Shown piece by piece: positions 30,778-42,600 of a stretch of 64,000 nucleotides of DNA. The position numbers were made by a program, and so were the translations under genes. Position 1 is the first letter of the stretch. Every line of letters starts with the position of its first letter. The stretch is from Incurvaria masculella (taxonomy: Eukaryota > Arthropoda > Insecta > Lepidoptera > Incurvariidae), in contig OX335659.1 of NCBI GenBank assembly GCA_946894095.1, positions 9,927,501 through 9,991,500 of the forward strand, given 5' to 3'. Below the pieces are notes generated by a model. That model did no database searches. It saw only the letters and a list, made by a program, of their open reading frames with translations, and had not been told where the DNA came from.

Positions 30778-33700
30778 ATGAGCACATTAGTGAATGTACT
30801 TTATACTATTATCGTGACTTGTACTTTAGCGTACTTCATGGTATATTTATGGTTCAAGAATAAATACACATACTGGAAGAGCCGAGGTATCACCGGACCC
30901 ACACCGAGCTTCCCGTGCGGCAACGCGGGAAAGATATTCCGCAGGGAGAAGCTCATGTCCTGCTACTTCGAAGAAATTTATAAGGCATACCCCGACGAGC
31001 CGTACATCGGCATCTATGTCCTCTACAATCCTGTCCTGGTCGTCAGGAACCCGGCTCTCATCAACAGAATCCTGGTTCAAGACGCTCACCATTTCGACAG
31101 CCGTGGTCTCCCGTTTGACTTGAAGAACACCTTGTCGACTCATCTGTTCGCTGCGAGCGGCGCTCAGTGGAAGATGCTCAGGACGAAGCTGTCGCCGACG
31201 TTCACGTCCGGCAAGATGAAGATGATGTTCAGGACGATGGCAGACGTGGCGGACGTGCTGCAGCGGCACGCGGGCATCGCGGCGGCGCTGCAGGAGGACG
31301 TCGACGTCAAGGATATGCTGGTTCGCTACACGACGGACGTGATCGGGAGCTGCGCTTTCGGCGTCGAGTGCAACAGCTTCGGGAAAGACATGACCGACTT
31401 TAGGAAATATGGGAATAGGATCGTGCAGTCAACATTCCTTGAGTAAGTTCGCCTTTCAATCACCTACTTCTATTCTTGATATATTAGGGAGGCGGTGACT
31501 CTATTTTGCCACTTTCTTTGGCCCACTTCACTGCGAGCCTCACTAGCCGGTCCAGCACCAGCTCCATCGCCATCTGCCTTACCCCGTTAGTGCTTTTTCA
31601 TATGCATTTTTAGAAAAAACTATTATAAACTTAGATGCCCCATTTCTGTATTTATTCTATCGAAATAAACGCAATTTGATTTGATTGTTTGATTGTTTAT
31701 TTGCCAGATCTATAACCATAGCGGTGTTCCTGTTCGCGCCGGAGCTTCGAGGACTGGTGAATTTGCCTATCCTGCACAAATCGGACGTGCGAGACTTCAT
31801 GGAGGATGTGTTCAACAAGACCACCGGCTACAGGGAGCGCAACGGTGTGCAGCGGAATGACTTCCTGCAGCTGCTAATTCAACTCAAGAACAACAAGCTC
31901 ACTGACGACGATGGTATGTAGAAATATTGGCTTTTTCGGATTCGTGGCAGATATTTGAGCATGCGATACAACTACCGTACATGAAGCTGTGAATAAAATT
32001 GCCGCCCATGCCTCTCGCCATCTTCAACGTCTTCCCCAGCTTCTTCAAGACATTTGCCTTCGTACCAATCATAAATGACTGTTTTCTTCATAACAGACAG
32101 TCCAACCACGGCACTGAACTTTATTTTGTTTTGCACACAAAATGTCATACAAACTCTTGCTCTGTAATTTGGTGCCGATATATACACAAATAATATGTTA
32201 AATGCACGGGATTGACAGGAATCTGACTCGAACTTAACTGCTGCAGGAAACCTGATAGAATTCTCGGACGGCGGCCTTCCGGAGAGCATGCTCGTGGCGC
32301 AGCTATTCATCTTCTTTCTGGCCGGCTTCGAGACCTCCTCCACGGCCGCCAGCTTCGCGCTGTACGAACTGGCGCTGAACCCGCTGGTGCAGGACCGCGC
32401 GCGCGCCGAGCTGCGCGCTGTTCTCGCCCGCCATGACGGACAATGCACCTACGAAGCCGTTATGGAGATGGACTATCTCACTCGCGTTGTCGATGGTAGG
32501 ATTCAGGCTTACGACCACCGCCAATTTGTACGAGCTGGCGCTAAGCCTGCCAGCTTGCGCGCCAGTTGCGCGCCATATACATACATTCAGATAACCGTTA
32601 CAATTGTTGTAACCATAGAAAAAAATTAAGGAGATCTGCCATGCCACTTCTCCTTCCTTTTCTTCAGTGGTAGCGATATGCCAGTTTCTCGACGGGCAAG
32701 CGTATTGAAAATTGAAATTTTCCCACAAAGTATTTTCGCTGAGCTAAATAATCCGCTGTGAGTATGTAATGGTATGGATTTTTTTTTTTATGGATGAAAG
32801 TAGCATAAAACAAAGTCGCTTTCTCTGTCCCTGTATCCCTATATCCCTATGTATGCTTAAATCTTTAAAACTACGAAACGGATTTTGATGCGGTTTTTTT
32901 AGTAGATAGAGTGATTGAAGAGGAAGGTTTATATGTATGATAATATACATTAAATAGTAAAGAAATACTGTTATTTTTGAGGTTTCCAATGTGATGTCGT
33001 AAAAATTAATTTTTTTCCGCTTACATTGCAAACGCAGGCTGAACCCTACGAGATTTATCAAAATAATGTACTAAGTATTGTACACATTGAAAATGTCTAC
33101 AGAAAACTCCGGGATGTTATATATCTATCTCTTATGGATATCCCACATTAACATTTTTTTGTCATTTAACAAATTATGGCTAATTTTCGGAGCGATTTTA
33201 ACCAATACAGCATTAATCCTTATCCAATTAAATACCTTAAATACATTGTTGATTTAATATAGATCTATATAGCACTATACAGCATATGATTTAAATGAAT
33301 ATTTTCGAAGATATTACAGATTTAAAAATTGCGGGACGTAGCGTTTGCGGCGGTACCAGCCGGCCGAGGCGGAAAAAAACCGGCCAAGTGCGAGTCGGAC
33401 TCGCACACGAAGGGTTCCGTACCATCGTAAAAAAATGTATACAAAAAAATTACGTTTTTTGTATGGGGACCCCTTTAATTTTAATTATTTCTATCTGTTG
33501 TTATAGCGGCAAAATAAATACACACTCTGTGAAAATTTCAGCTGTCTATCTGGTACGGTTACTGAGATACAGCCCTGTGACAGACGGACAGACGGACAGA
33601 CGGACGGACGGACGGACGGACGGACGGACGGACGGACGGACAGCGGAGGCTTAGTAATAGGGTTCCGTTTTCACCCTTTGGGTACGGAACCCTAAAAACG

Positions 33701-35615
33701 TGCCTATAAATAGTTCAAAATATAATTTTTTTAAATGATATTATGCCAACCAATGTTCTAGGACGAGCATAAACACAAAAATATACAAGTAGGTAAAGAA
33801 ATAGAGTATGTTCCTAATTGGGCCGCCTAATACGAACGACGACACTGATAAGTGTTACGCGCACTGACTCTAAAGCCGGCAAAAACAAGGTTCGGTACGG
33901 TACCTACCTATGTGGTGATGATGCCTGGAGCACGTGGTTGGGCGGCGAATGGCGCCTGCCCCCGCGCGGCGTTGTTCGAGCGGCTGGGTTCCCTCAACTG
34001 TGGACGCACCACACCACAGATCGAGTCGATGGAGGACCCCACTGGGACTCAGGAGTGATGGAGGGCCTGGAGCACGTGGTCGGGCGTCGAATGGCGCCTG
34101 CCCCCGCGCGGCGAAGTTCGAGCGGCTGGGTCTCCACCGCTGTGGACGCACCACACCACAGGGCGAGTCGATGGAGGACCCCACTCGTGGCAGGCGAACA
34201 ACAAGATGGCTGCCGTCGTGGTCCTCTCCCATTGGCTCTGTAGGATCGCCTGACGTTCGCTAGGCTTGCGCACATGAGGGAGACAACATCCTTGAATTGC
34301 TGAGTGGTAGAAAGAGACGGTACTAATGTTCGTGGTTTGTGGTTTTGTTTCTAGAAGAATTTTGACCGTTGGTTCCTTGAAACGTGTATTTTCCATTATG
34401 TAGATAACTATAATGTCTATTGTGAGTATGCATAGGCACTGATATTGTTCTGAAGGCTACCGTACGTGTAGTTCAATAAGGATATGACATACAAATGTTG
34501 ATAATGCCGAAAATTGAAAATTATGAAAGTAACGTGTGTTACAAGTAAATCACCAAATTAATACGTTTAAGGTGTTCTATCAATAATGTCTCGGCCATAT
34601 TAGTTGAAATACATAACATCAACTTTCTTTCATAATGAATCGAAGAGAATGATTATTGCTTCAAACCATCGATATGCTTCAAACAATATCTGCAGTTTCC
34701 TCAGACAGAAAACATTCATTCAAATTCGAATATATACCTCATAGTGTTAAAAATAGGTAGAAACATTAGTAGAAGTAGAAAATAACGATACCTATTGTGT
34801 TGCCCTGTAGAGACGCTGCGCAAGTACCCGCCGCTGTCCATGCTGTTCCGGCGGTGCACGCGCACGTACGACGTGCCACACTCCAAGTGCCGCATTGAGG
34901 AGGGCACCATGGTCTTTGTGCCAATCAACGCGCTGCAGATGGACCCCAAGTACTTCGCCGACCCGCATAAGTTCGATCCTGACCGGTTTCTGCTCGAGAA
35001 CAGAACCGACATCATGAGTTCCACCTACATGCCCTTCGGCCTAGGACCCCGCTTCTGCATTGGTGAGGATCCAAAAGCATTTAAATATTGACAACAGGGG
35101 AAACTTTTTGTTTATAATATTCAGGCTAGCGGTAGGAATATAATTTAGAACTGCAATAGGATAACGGTTTCTACGTAATTCAAAACGCAAATGGTTCACA
35201 ACGCAATGAGACAGTCGAACAGTTTGGAAACTTGTTTTTAAAAGGTAATTTAATGGTGTTAAAGGGAATAATGAGCATTAGCGTAGGTATGTTTTTTTAT
35301 AGAGATGTTGAGATGCGGGACGAGCGCATTTCGAAAACATTTTGGTTTATGTGTAAGGTTATGGAAAAGTGTTATCAGAAATCGAGCACAGCTTTTATTT
35401 CCTACACTTTGTTACAAAAGCGATGTATTCATGTTGCAGGACAACGGTTTGGCATGATGCAGACCAAACTAGCGTTGGCCAAGCTTCTGTTGGAGTACGA
35501 GGTGTCTCCTTGCTCCAAGACAGCGATCCCCGTGGAGTACGATCCAGCCGGCTTCACGATCAACCCCATAGGGGGCCTCTGGCTTAACATCAAGCAGTGC
35601 CAAAGTCAGGGTTAG
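30778..35615 (+). CDS. Cytochrome P450, CYP3 clan (CYP6-like), gene 2
   Basis: Five exons: 30778-31442, 31708-31913, 32247-32495, 34811-35062 and 35440-35615. Each has exactly the same length as its counterpart in gene 1, giving 515 aa. All hallmarks are intact: N-terminal anchor, GPTPSFP hinge, WKMLR, SPTFTSGKMK, AGFETSS, ETLR, FDPDRF, and FGLGPRFCIG with Cys456. An in-frame upstream ATG at 30,694 exists, but 30,778 aligns with gene 1 and is preferred. Introns are shorter than in gene 1 except intron 3 (2.3 kb, repeat-filled). Identity to gene 1 is uneven along the gene (see findings). This is a tandem duplicate, likely a microsomal monooxygenase of unknown substrate. Confidence 0.93.
32506..32551 (+). 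pseudogene. Partial duplicate of P450 exon 3 inside intron 3 (gene 2)
   Basis: Eleven bases after the exon 3 donor, 'ggctt' is followed by 'accaccgccaa' and 'ttgtacgagctggcgctaag', a decayed version of the exon 3 I-helix segment. It occupies the same position as the better preserved copy in gene 1 (24,569). Confidence 0.6.
32815..33372 (+). repeat. Unclassified moth repeat in P450 gene 2 intron 3
   Basis: Contains 'ctacgaaacggattttgatg' and 'gaagaggaaggtttatatg', wording common to non-autonomous elements across Lepidoptera, and ends GC-rich ('gcggcggtaccagccggcc'). No boundaries or coding were established. This is recognition by general resemblance only. Confidence 0.4.
33373..33698 (-). repeat. 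GGTTCCG/(GTCC)n repeat, longest (GACG)n tract
   Basis: Full minus-orientation copy in P450 gene 2 intron 3. The tetranucleotide run (GACG)n at about 33,580-33,640 is the longest of the set. Confidence 0.8.
33923..34193 (+). repeat. Two tandem ~142-bp GC-rich units
   Basis: Units begin at 33,923 and 34,065. Each starts 'gcctggagcacgtggt' and contains 'aatggcgcctgcccccgcgc', 'ctgtggacgcaccacaccac' and 'gagtcgatggaggacccc'. The second is slightly shorter. The high GC and open frames suggest duplicated retroelement coding sequence, but no domain was recognised. It lies in intron 3 of P450 gene 2. Confidence 0.7.
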
Positions 35616-36547
35616 AACCCCTGCTTTGGGCAAACCATGAACATTCGCTGAAACTTAAAAGAATTGGAGAGAATAGATATAAGACAGATTGACCGGCGCA
35701 TTCATAACAAAAGGAGGCTAAAATATTGAGTGCATTTTTCTGCGATCTTTTTTAATGAAAGAGATCGAGTGTCAGCATGGCTGTGATTTTTTGTGAGGAT
35801 CTGTCTTTTTCTGCAATAATTTCCGAATCAAAATTATTTTACTATTGTAAAATACTGTAAAATACTTATAAGATCACGTGGGTGCAGTCACCGAGATTGC
35901 CGTTGATCAGATTTTAATCAAATATTCCTCGTCATAACTGTACTCATACAGTATTATTCAGAGTGGTCAGACTAACTTTAATACGCGGGTTATCGCCCCA
36001 TATAGCATTTTTATGGTTAGTCGGTGCTAGTCCGTGTACTAAACGATTAGTCCTCCCACTCTGAATGCTACTGTATAATATTATTTATAAACTGAAAAAA
36101 ATATTTATATATATCAGTGAATCTAACTGTAATTCCGATAATAACAACCGTCTGGCAAAGTTGAAATAGAGCCAACTAAGTAAATTAGTTACTCTGCGTG
36201 AAAACAAGTTTAAACATTAAATATTACTGTACTTACCTATCCTTTAATTGTTTTATTAACCGTGTACTATTAATATTTTCTCTTACTGTTTCCGTAACTT
36301 TGTGAAAATTGTTTCTAGCTTTAGATTTTTTTACCCTCTTACTTATGTTTTACATGAAGTGAAATGGTCTGTCCTATCTGTCTGTACCTCTTGAAACTGG
36401 ACTGGTGATAGTAACAAAAGACTGTCCCACTCCAGCCTTAATATAGGATCGTTATTGTGACCAAATCTTTTCATGATTTTATTTTGCGTTATTTGGTTTT
36501 GTTTTCAAATTAAATAAATAACAAACATAATAATATTTTTGCTAGTT
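35616..36547. other. 3' flank of P450 gene 2
   Basis: No gene. About 35,790-35,920 resembles the 3' flank of gene 1, marking the downstream limit of the duplication. The remainder is AT-rich. Confidence 0.5.
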
Positions 36548-36655
36548 GGGTCGTAGCTCAGAGGCGCGAAGATCCATGGTTTGGAATTAATTTAAAACTG
36601 TAAGTCCCCCTACCCTTACTTAGGTGACAGAGTAAAGCCTGCCCGGGCTGGCCTT
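36548..36655 (+). mobile_element. SINE fragment, 5' head and part of body
   Basis: 'gggtcgtagctcagaggcgc' (A-box-like) runs into 'atttaaaactgtaagtcccc' and 'taaagcctgcccgggctgg', then stops. Confidence 0.6.
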
Positions 36656-36774
36656 TTTTTCAGCGATGACGTCAAGCGAAAGCTAAGCTTAACTTTTATC
36701 GGTGACTTACACCCGTTTCCACCACCTCCAGCTAAAAAAATCACAAAGTTACCTTTCGGTTATACCATGTAGGG

Positions 36775-38979
36775 TGTGAGAAAACGAGAAGGGTGGACTG
36801 TATAGGTAAATGAAAAAGGGATGTACAATGACGAAAAAGGCGACGAATAATTGATGAGTGCAGACAGTACCTTGTGGGGATTCGAAGTTACCTTACACTG
36901 GTGCCGTTGAGGTGCAACGCCGCAACTCTCCGCCGGTTAGGGATCCCGCCGAGGATTATCTTAGCAAATCACTTCACGAGGCTAACCAGGGCTAAGTTAT
37001 GGTAGCGAAGGCACTGTCTAGCAGCAGTTGTCGAAAATGAACGAAAGCGAGAAAATCAGGAGATGCTGCTTCTGGGCTTAGATTAAAAAGGAATGGATAG
37101 GGGACTAAAAAAATTTTACGGTCCGTCAAATATAAGCTCAGTCAGCTCATATGCTCTCAGTCGGTGTCAAACGTCAATCCATGCGCGTCAGTTGAGCAAG
37201 ATTTCAAAATATCAACAAAATGCCTTCAAAATGTCTTGTGTGGTTGACAAATGTCGAAATAACACTAATAAGCCCAACAAGAGCAATGGAATCACATTCC
37301 ATGTGTAAGTACAAGCATATTGAGTATATTTTTAGTTTAGTTGACCTGAAATCTTTTATGTGTTGTAAAGGCGCAAACAGGGTTGGCACAAGCAAACTTA
37401 AATTATCAGTTCTATTTTTATTTTTGTTTTCATTTCAGTATTATACTATATTGAACTAAATTTTATTTTAAAAACAAGTAGGGCTGCCACAAAACAATAG
37501 TCTACGTACTGATTATTATTTTTTATAATGTCGTTTAGGATGTTTGTAAAATATGTCTTAGTTCTGAGGCTGTGATAAAAAGGTAAATCCTTGATAATGG
37601 TCAAAATTGTACATGTGACAGACAGCTCGTTTCCATAAAGATTAAAATTCTCAAGTCGTTTCTTGGCTCAAATGTCCTTTTGTCATTGAATGAGTATTCA
37701 TTTCTTCAATCTGCTACATTTAATCATAGACTCCATCTTCTTAGGGCTATTATCGAAAAATATGTAAATGCAAAACTTTATCATATACATAAAACCAATC
37801 CGGGGATTAAAGCCGCGACAAAAGGACAAAAGCGTAATAAAGTGAACCTATTTGAAGGAAATTAAACAAATTGTAAAAAGAAAGAACTTAGTGGTTTATC
37901 AAAATACCATCACACATTTACGGCAAACGGCAATAATCATCAACAGGTTTTACATAACACTGTACTGACTATTATTTGGACTATTTTTTAGCATCTAAAA
38001 CGCATTGAACGGAATTTTTAAATGCATAAAATGCAAACATGGACAATTCAAGAATAATCAATATTATTAGTTTTGCAATGTTTGACCCATACTTGCTATA
38101 CATTAATGATTCCCTCTTTGTGTTTATTTTATTTTATGATTTAAATATTTACAAATTGTGTATATTCGACTTTATTAACTTATCCTTAATATCGATGATT
38201 TTTACTCAGAAAAACGATGGTTTAAAGAATGATTCCATTTATATTTTTTTCATTTTCCCGCTTTCAAATTCGCGAAAAGATTATTTGATGCCTTGTTAAC
38301 TATACAATCATGGTACTACTTGTTCTGACCACTATCACTAAATAGGAACCTTAATATTTTAATTTACAATACAATATATTGTTATTTATTTTTGTGATCA
38401 TTTTTGGCAACCCTGCCGTTTTCACTTTCATTTTTCATTTAGTTTTGATGCGCCATTCTGGTCAAAGGGCTTAGCATGCGCGCATCGTTGATGTGTCATG
38501 ATGGATTAGGATGAATTTTGCACTATATCTACGACCAGACGTCACAAATGTCACCATCCCTTTTTCTCACGCTATAACTAATTCAATTTAAGGAAATTGT
38601 TGTCTCATTTCATTCTTCCGCGATCAGATGAATCTATTTGTCACTTTTTCGCATGATGCATTTTCTTATACCTTGGTCCTGCTCTATTACCCTTTACGTA
38701 TTAGAGTTTGGTGTGCATGTAAAAGTATAGGTGTGTGAGTTTTTTTAAAAATAGGAACGCTTTTGAACTATCATCAGTATGGAGGTACCGTATCCATTCT
38801 TTTTCATCTAAGCTTCTGGGAAGCTCAACGAAAAAGTGGCAAATGTCAATCAAAATGGCAGTTGGAATTTAAAATTTGATTGTTTGCATAGACAATAGGA
38901 TTTGTATTTTTAAATCATAAGGTTCATTCATATGAAGCATAGTGTGACAAGCACATTTGGCTTTTTCGAAAACTAAACA
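36775..38979 (-). repeat. 3' LTR of the old Pao-type element, split by a transposon
   Basis: LTR parts 36,775-37,076 and 38,821-38,979 match 49,032-49,480 in order, with the P-like element and its duplicated 8-bp target between them. The end ACTAAACA gives the TG...CA form. Confidence 0.85.
37077..38812 (+). mobile_element. P-element-like transposon with THAP exon, internally deleted
   Basis: This 1736-bp insertion has imperfect terminal inverted repeats of about 22 bp (CTTAGATTAAAAAGG against CTTAGATGAAAAAG on the other strand). It is flanked by an exact 8-bp duplication CTTCTGGG (37,069-37,076 and 38,813-38,820), the duplication length of P and hAT elements. An exon at about 37,231-37,304 reads MSCVVDKCRNNT ... 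GITFH and ends at a GTAAGT donor; this is the start of a THAP C2CH zinc finger, the DNA-binding domain of P-type transposases. A second open piece (37,680-37,865) contains HLLRAIIEKYVNAKLYH and looks like the transposase C-terminus. The catalytic core is absent, so it is non-autonomous. Confidence 0.75.
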
Positions 38980-39129
38980 TTCCGCCCACCAAAATACACA
39001 GTATTTTAACACAGCTACAAAATAAGATTAAATAAATAGAGAATGGATAAGAAAATCCATTCAATTTAGTTAACGAAATTTTCTACAATAAATAAATAAA
39101 ACCACCACCGAAAATAAAAAAATAATACA

Positions 39130-39586
39130 TGTACGGTATTTTAATAGATTTTGGACTGTATACTCCAGACAAGCATGCGTACCAACCTTGACTTCCGATT
39201 CGGTGCTCTCCTACTCTCAGGCGCCTGGAGTCCGTTGGTTGTTGACGACACACACACTATCTGGTCCATAGGTTTTCGATAAACTTGGTGGTTGGTCCCG
39301 TGGGAACGCTGCTGAATCAATCGAATATCGACGCATCGACGGCTGGGTTGCGGAACAACACGCGTGCGCTTCGAGTGCGTGATGACGAGGACTGATTGAC
39401 TGACTCGCAGCCAAGATGGCTCCAAATCGTTCATCTCAGTTAGCACGCGTCATTCCAGTAGTATGACAGTCCTTTTTCTATCTAATAAAAGAAAATGAAA
39501 GTATAACTAACGAAACGTTTGGAAAGAAATGTGCCACCAAGATGAATTTGTAATAAACAAATTTGTGAAGTATTTAATACGGAACA
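39130..39586 (-). repeat. 3' LTR of BEL/Pao element
   Basis: 457 bp, TGTACGGTATTTT at the plus-strand start and TACGGAACA at the end. It is the same length as the 5' LTR. Confidence 0.9.
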
Positions 39587-39691
39587 TACCGCTCACCTAA
39601 AATACTATGCTATTTTACCTATGTGATGTAATCAGGTAATGTAAATAAATATAACTAAATATTAAAGAAAAATAATAAGAATAAGAATGAA

Positions 39692-42600
39692 CTAAGCTAT
39701 GGGCAGTGGGCACACTTTGACTGCAGGGCGTTTAACTAAATGATTGCCCAGTCGCAGTGTGACGACCCGCACCACTCCATCAGATCCAGGATGCGTTGCA
39801 TGCACGAGACCCAGTCGCCACTGCAGTGGCGGCAGGTTTTCATCTTTTACAAGAACAACCGTCCCTTCTGTGAGAGGGGCTTTACTGTCAGGTCGGGTCC
39901 ACTTGCCTCGCTGCTGCAGACCATGGAGATACTCTACACTCCAACGTCGCCAGAAGTGTTGAGAGCACTGTTGGATCAGTTGCCATCGCGTAAGGCGGTT
40001 TGGTACTTGGTCGTTAAAATCCATGTCCGGCAGGGAGACAAGTGGTCCACCGATCAGGAAATGAGCGGGAGTCAAAGGCAACGGATCTGACGGATCCGTG
40101 CTAAGTACACAGAGTGGTCTTGAATTAAGCATTGCCTCAATTTGGCAGAGCAATGTGTGAAATTCGTCGTAGGTCAATATTTGAGTTCCTACAACACGAT
40201 GAAGATGATGTTTCGAGCTCTTCACTCCAGCTTCCCACAAACTTCCGAAATGAGATCCGTAGGCGGGGCTGAAATGCCAAGTAATTCCTTGTTTCAGTCC
40301 GTTGGAAACAATGCAATCGTTGACTCCATTGTCGTTTAAGAAATCGTACATTTCTTTTAGACGTTTATCAGCGCCAACGAAGTTTTTCCCGTTATCCGAA
40401 TAGATATCTGTGCACAGACCACGCCTAGAACAAAAACGGCGCAATGTAGCTAGGAAAGCGTCCGTAGACAAATCTGACACGATTTCCAAATGAACTGCTC
40501 GAGTTGCCATGCAGATAAACAAGCAGATATACGATTTAATAACTTTGGCATTCCTGACTTTGTTGGCTCGAGTTGAGAATGGACCAGCAAAATCCACGCC
40601 TACTTTGATAAAAGGCCGTATTTGGTTTAACCGTGCAGCGGGTAAGGAAGCCATTTCAGGTTGAGGTGAAGTTGGACGGCAACGAAAACATCTAACGCAG
40701 CGATGAGTTCGCTGACGGACGATATCGCGCGCCGACAGTATCCAGAAACGCTGGAGTAATAGGTACTGCAGCGCCTGAGGACCTGGATGAAGATGAACGC
40801 GATGAGCGTCATCGATGATTAAAGTCGTTAAAGGATGCTCCTTAGGTAAGATGAGCTGATGCTTAGCTTCAAAATTCAAATAATCAGATCTCTCGATCCG
40901 CCCACCAACTCGAAGTAGGCCTTCGGAATCGATAAAAGGCTTGAGCCTTTGCAGACGTGTTGAACAGGGTTTACCTTTTTTAAGGTTTTCTATGTCATCT
41001 CCAAATACAGTGCCTTGAACAATTTTAACGAGATATTTCAAAGCTGATTGAAGTTCAGATACCATTACGAATTTATTTCCAGTCTTGGAACTGACTTTAA
41101 GAAACCATAAGATGTATGCAGTTACACGGAGTAACCTGCCTAAGGAAGAAAACCTTTTGAAAAGATCACAATAATGTTGTGTTGTCGAACTAAAAACGTG
41201 CAGACGTTTTTCTTCTTCTGTTGAACGTGTACAAGAAACTACGTTAGGCCAAGTATCTGGCGCATCCTTTAGCCAGGCAGGGCCAGAAAACCATAGCGGA
41301 TGATCAATCAGAGCGGATGGCAAAGCACCGCGACTTGCAACATCGGCTGGGTTGTCAGACGAACGAACATGGCGCCAGCAGCTGGAAGGAATGCGCTTTT
41401 GAATTTCTGTAACCCGATTGGCTACAAAAGTTTTCCAATTATGTGGTGAGGAACTCAACCACGCCAGAACTGTCGATGAATCGGAGAACACGACGATGTT
41501 GTCCAAGTGTATGAGGTTCATATAAATGCTTTGTACACTTTCTATTAGCTTGGCCAATAAGAGCGCACCATTAAGCTCTAGTCTCGGGATAGAAATGCGT
41601 TTTAGGGGTGCTACCTTTGTTTTCGCAATAAGAAGGTGAACGTGTACCGTGCCAATGCTATCGCTAGAGCGAATGTAAATAACACCTGCATACGCCTTCT
41701 GCGACGCATCAGCAAATCCGATGAGTTGTACGCTATCGTGAGTTGGCAAGATGTGTCGAGGCAAGCTAACGTCTGATAGAAGGGGAAGTTCTGATAAGAA
41801 TAACTTCCAGGCCTCGATGACTTCAACCGGAGGAATTTCATCCCAATCAGTTCCACAGAGCCATAAGCGTTGGATAAAGTGTTTAGCATACAAAATGACA
41901 GGTGCCAACCATCCAAGAGGATCGTAAATCCGTGCTATCTCGGATAGAATGGCACGCTTTGTGCATTTTCGTTCCAACGGTTTAATGCTGTATTTGAAGC
42001 AATCACTCTGCGGATTCCATTCCAGGCCGAGCACCTTTACCGAGGAGTCGCCGTCAAGGTCAGCAAACGAGATTGTGTCTGGTGCAACGGGAGGTTCCCG
42101 CTCACCATTTGAATCCTTGGGGATCATGGATGAATCCAATGAGACAAGTTCTTCGTAGTTGCTAGTCCATTTACGTAGCTCGAAACAACCAGCAGCACAT
42201 ATGTCGTTGAGTTCCTTTTTTAACTCTAACGCTGCTGTGATTGAATCGGCACCGGTCACCACGTCGTCAACGAAAATATCACAGAGAAGAACGCGTGCTG
42301 CTTGCGGCCAACGAGATTTTTCATCGCATGCTAGTTGGCGTATAGCGCGTATGGCGAGGAAAGGGGCAGCACTCACACCGAAAGTAACAGTGCGCAAGCG
42401 GTACTCGCGCACCGGTTGAGCGGGATCAGTGCGCCACAAGATTCTTTGAAGATCCTGTTCATCTGTTTGTATGAGTATCTGCCGGTACATTTGTTTTATA
42501 TCGGCAGTAAATACGACGAGATGAAGGCGAAACTTCAAAATTACAGCCACAATATCCTGCTGTAATTTGGGTCCTACTAACAAGATGTCATTTAAGGATG

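Noticed and set aside
33580..33650. (GACG)n run as a CRISPR-like or regulatory array
   Set aside because: It is a simple tetranucleotide microsatellite inside a dispersed repeat, with no spacers.
33818..34263. Overlapping open frames on both strands as genes
   Set aside because: They arise from a GC-rich 142-bp tandem duplication inside a P450 intron, and no frame has a recognisable domain.
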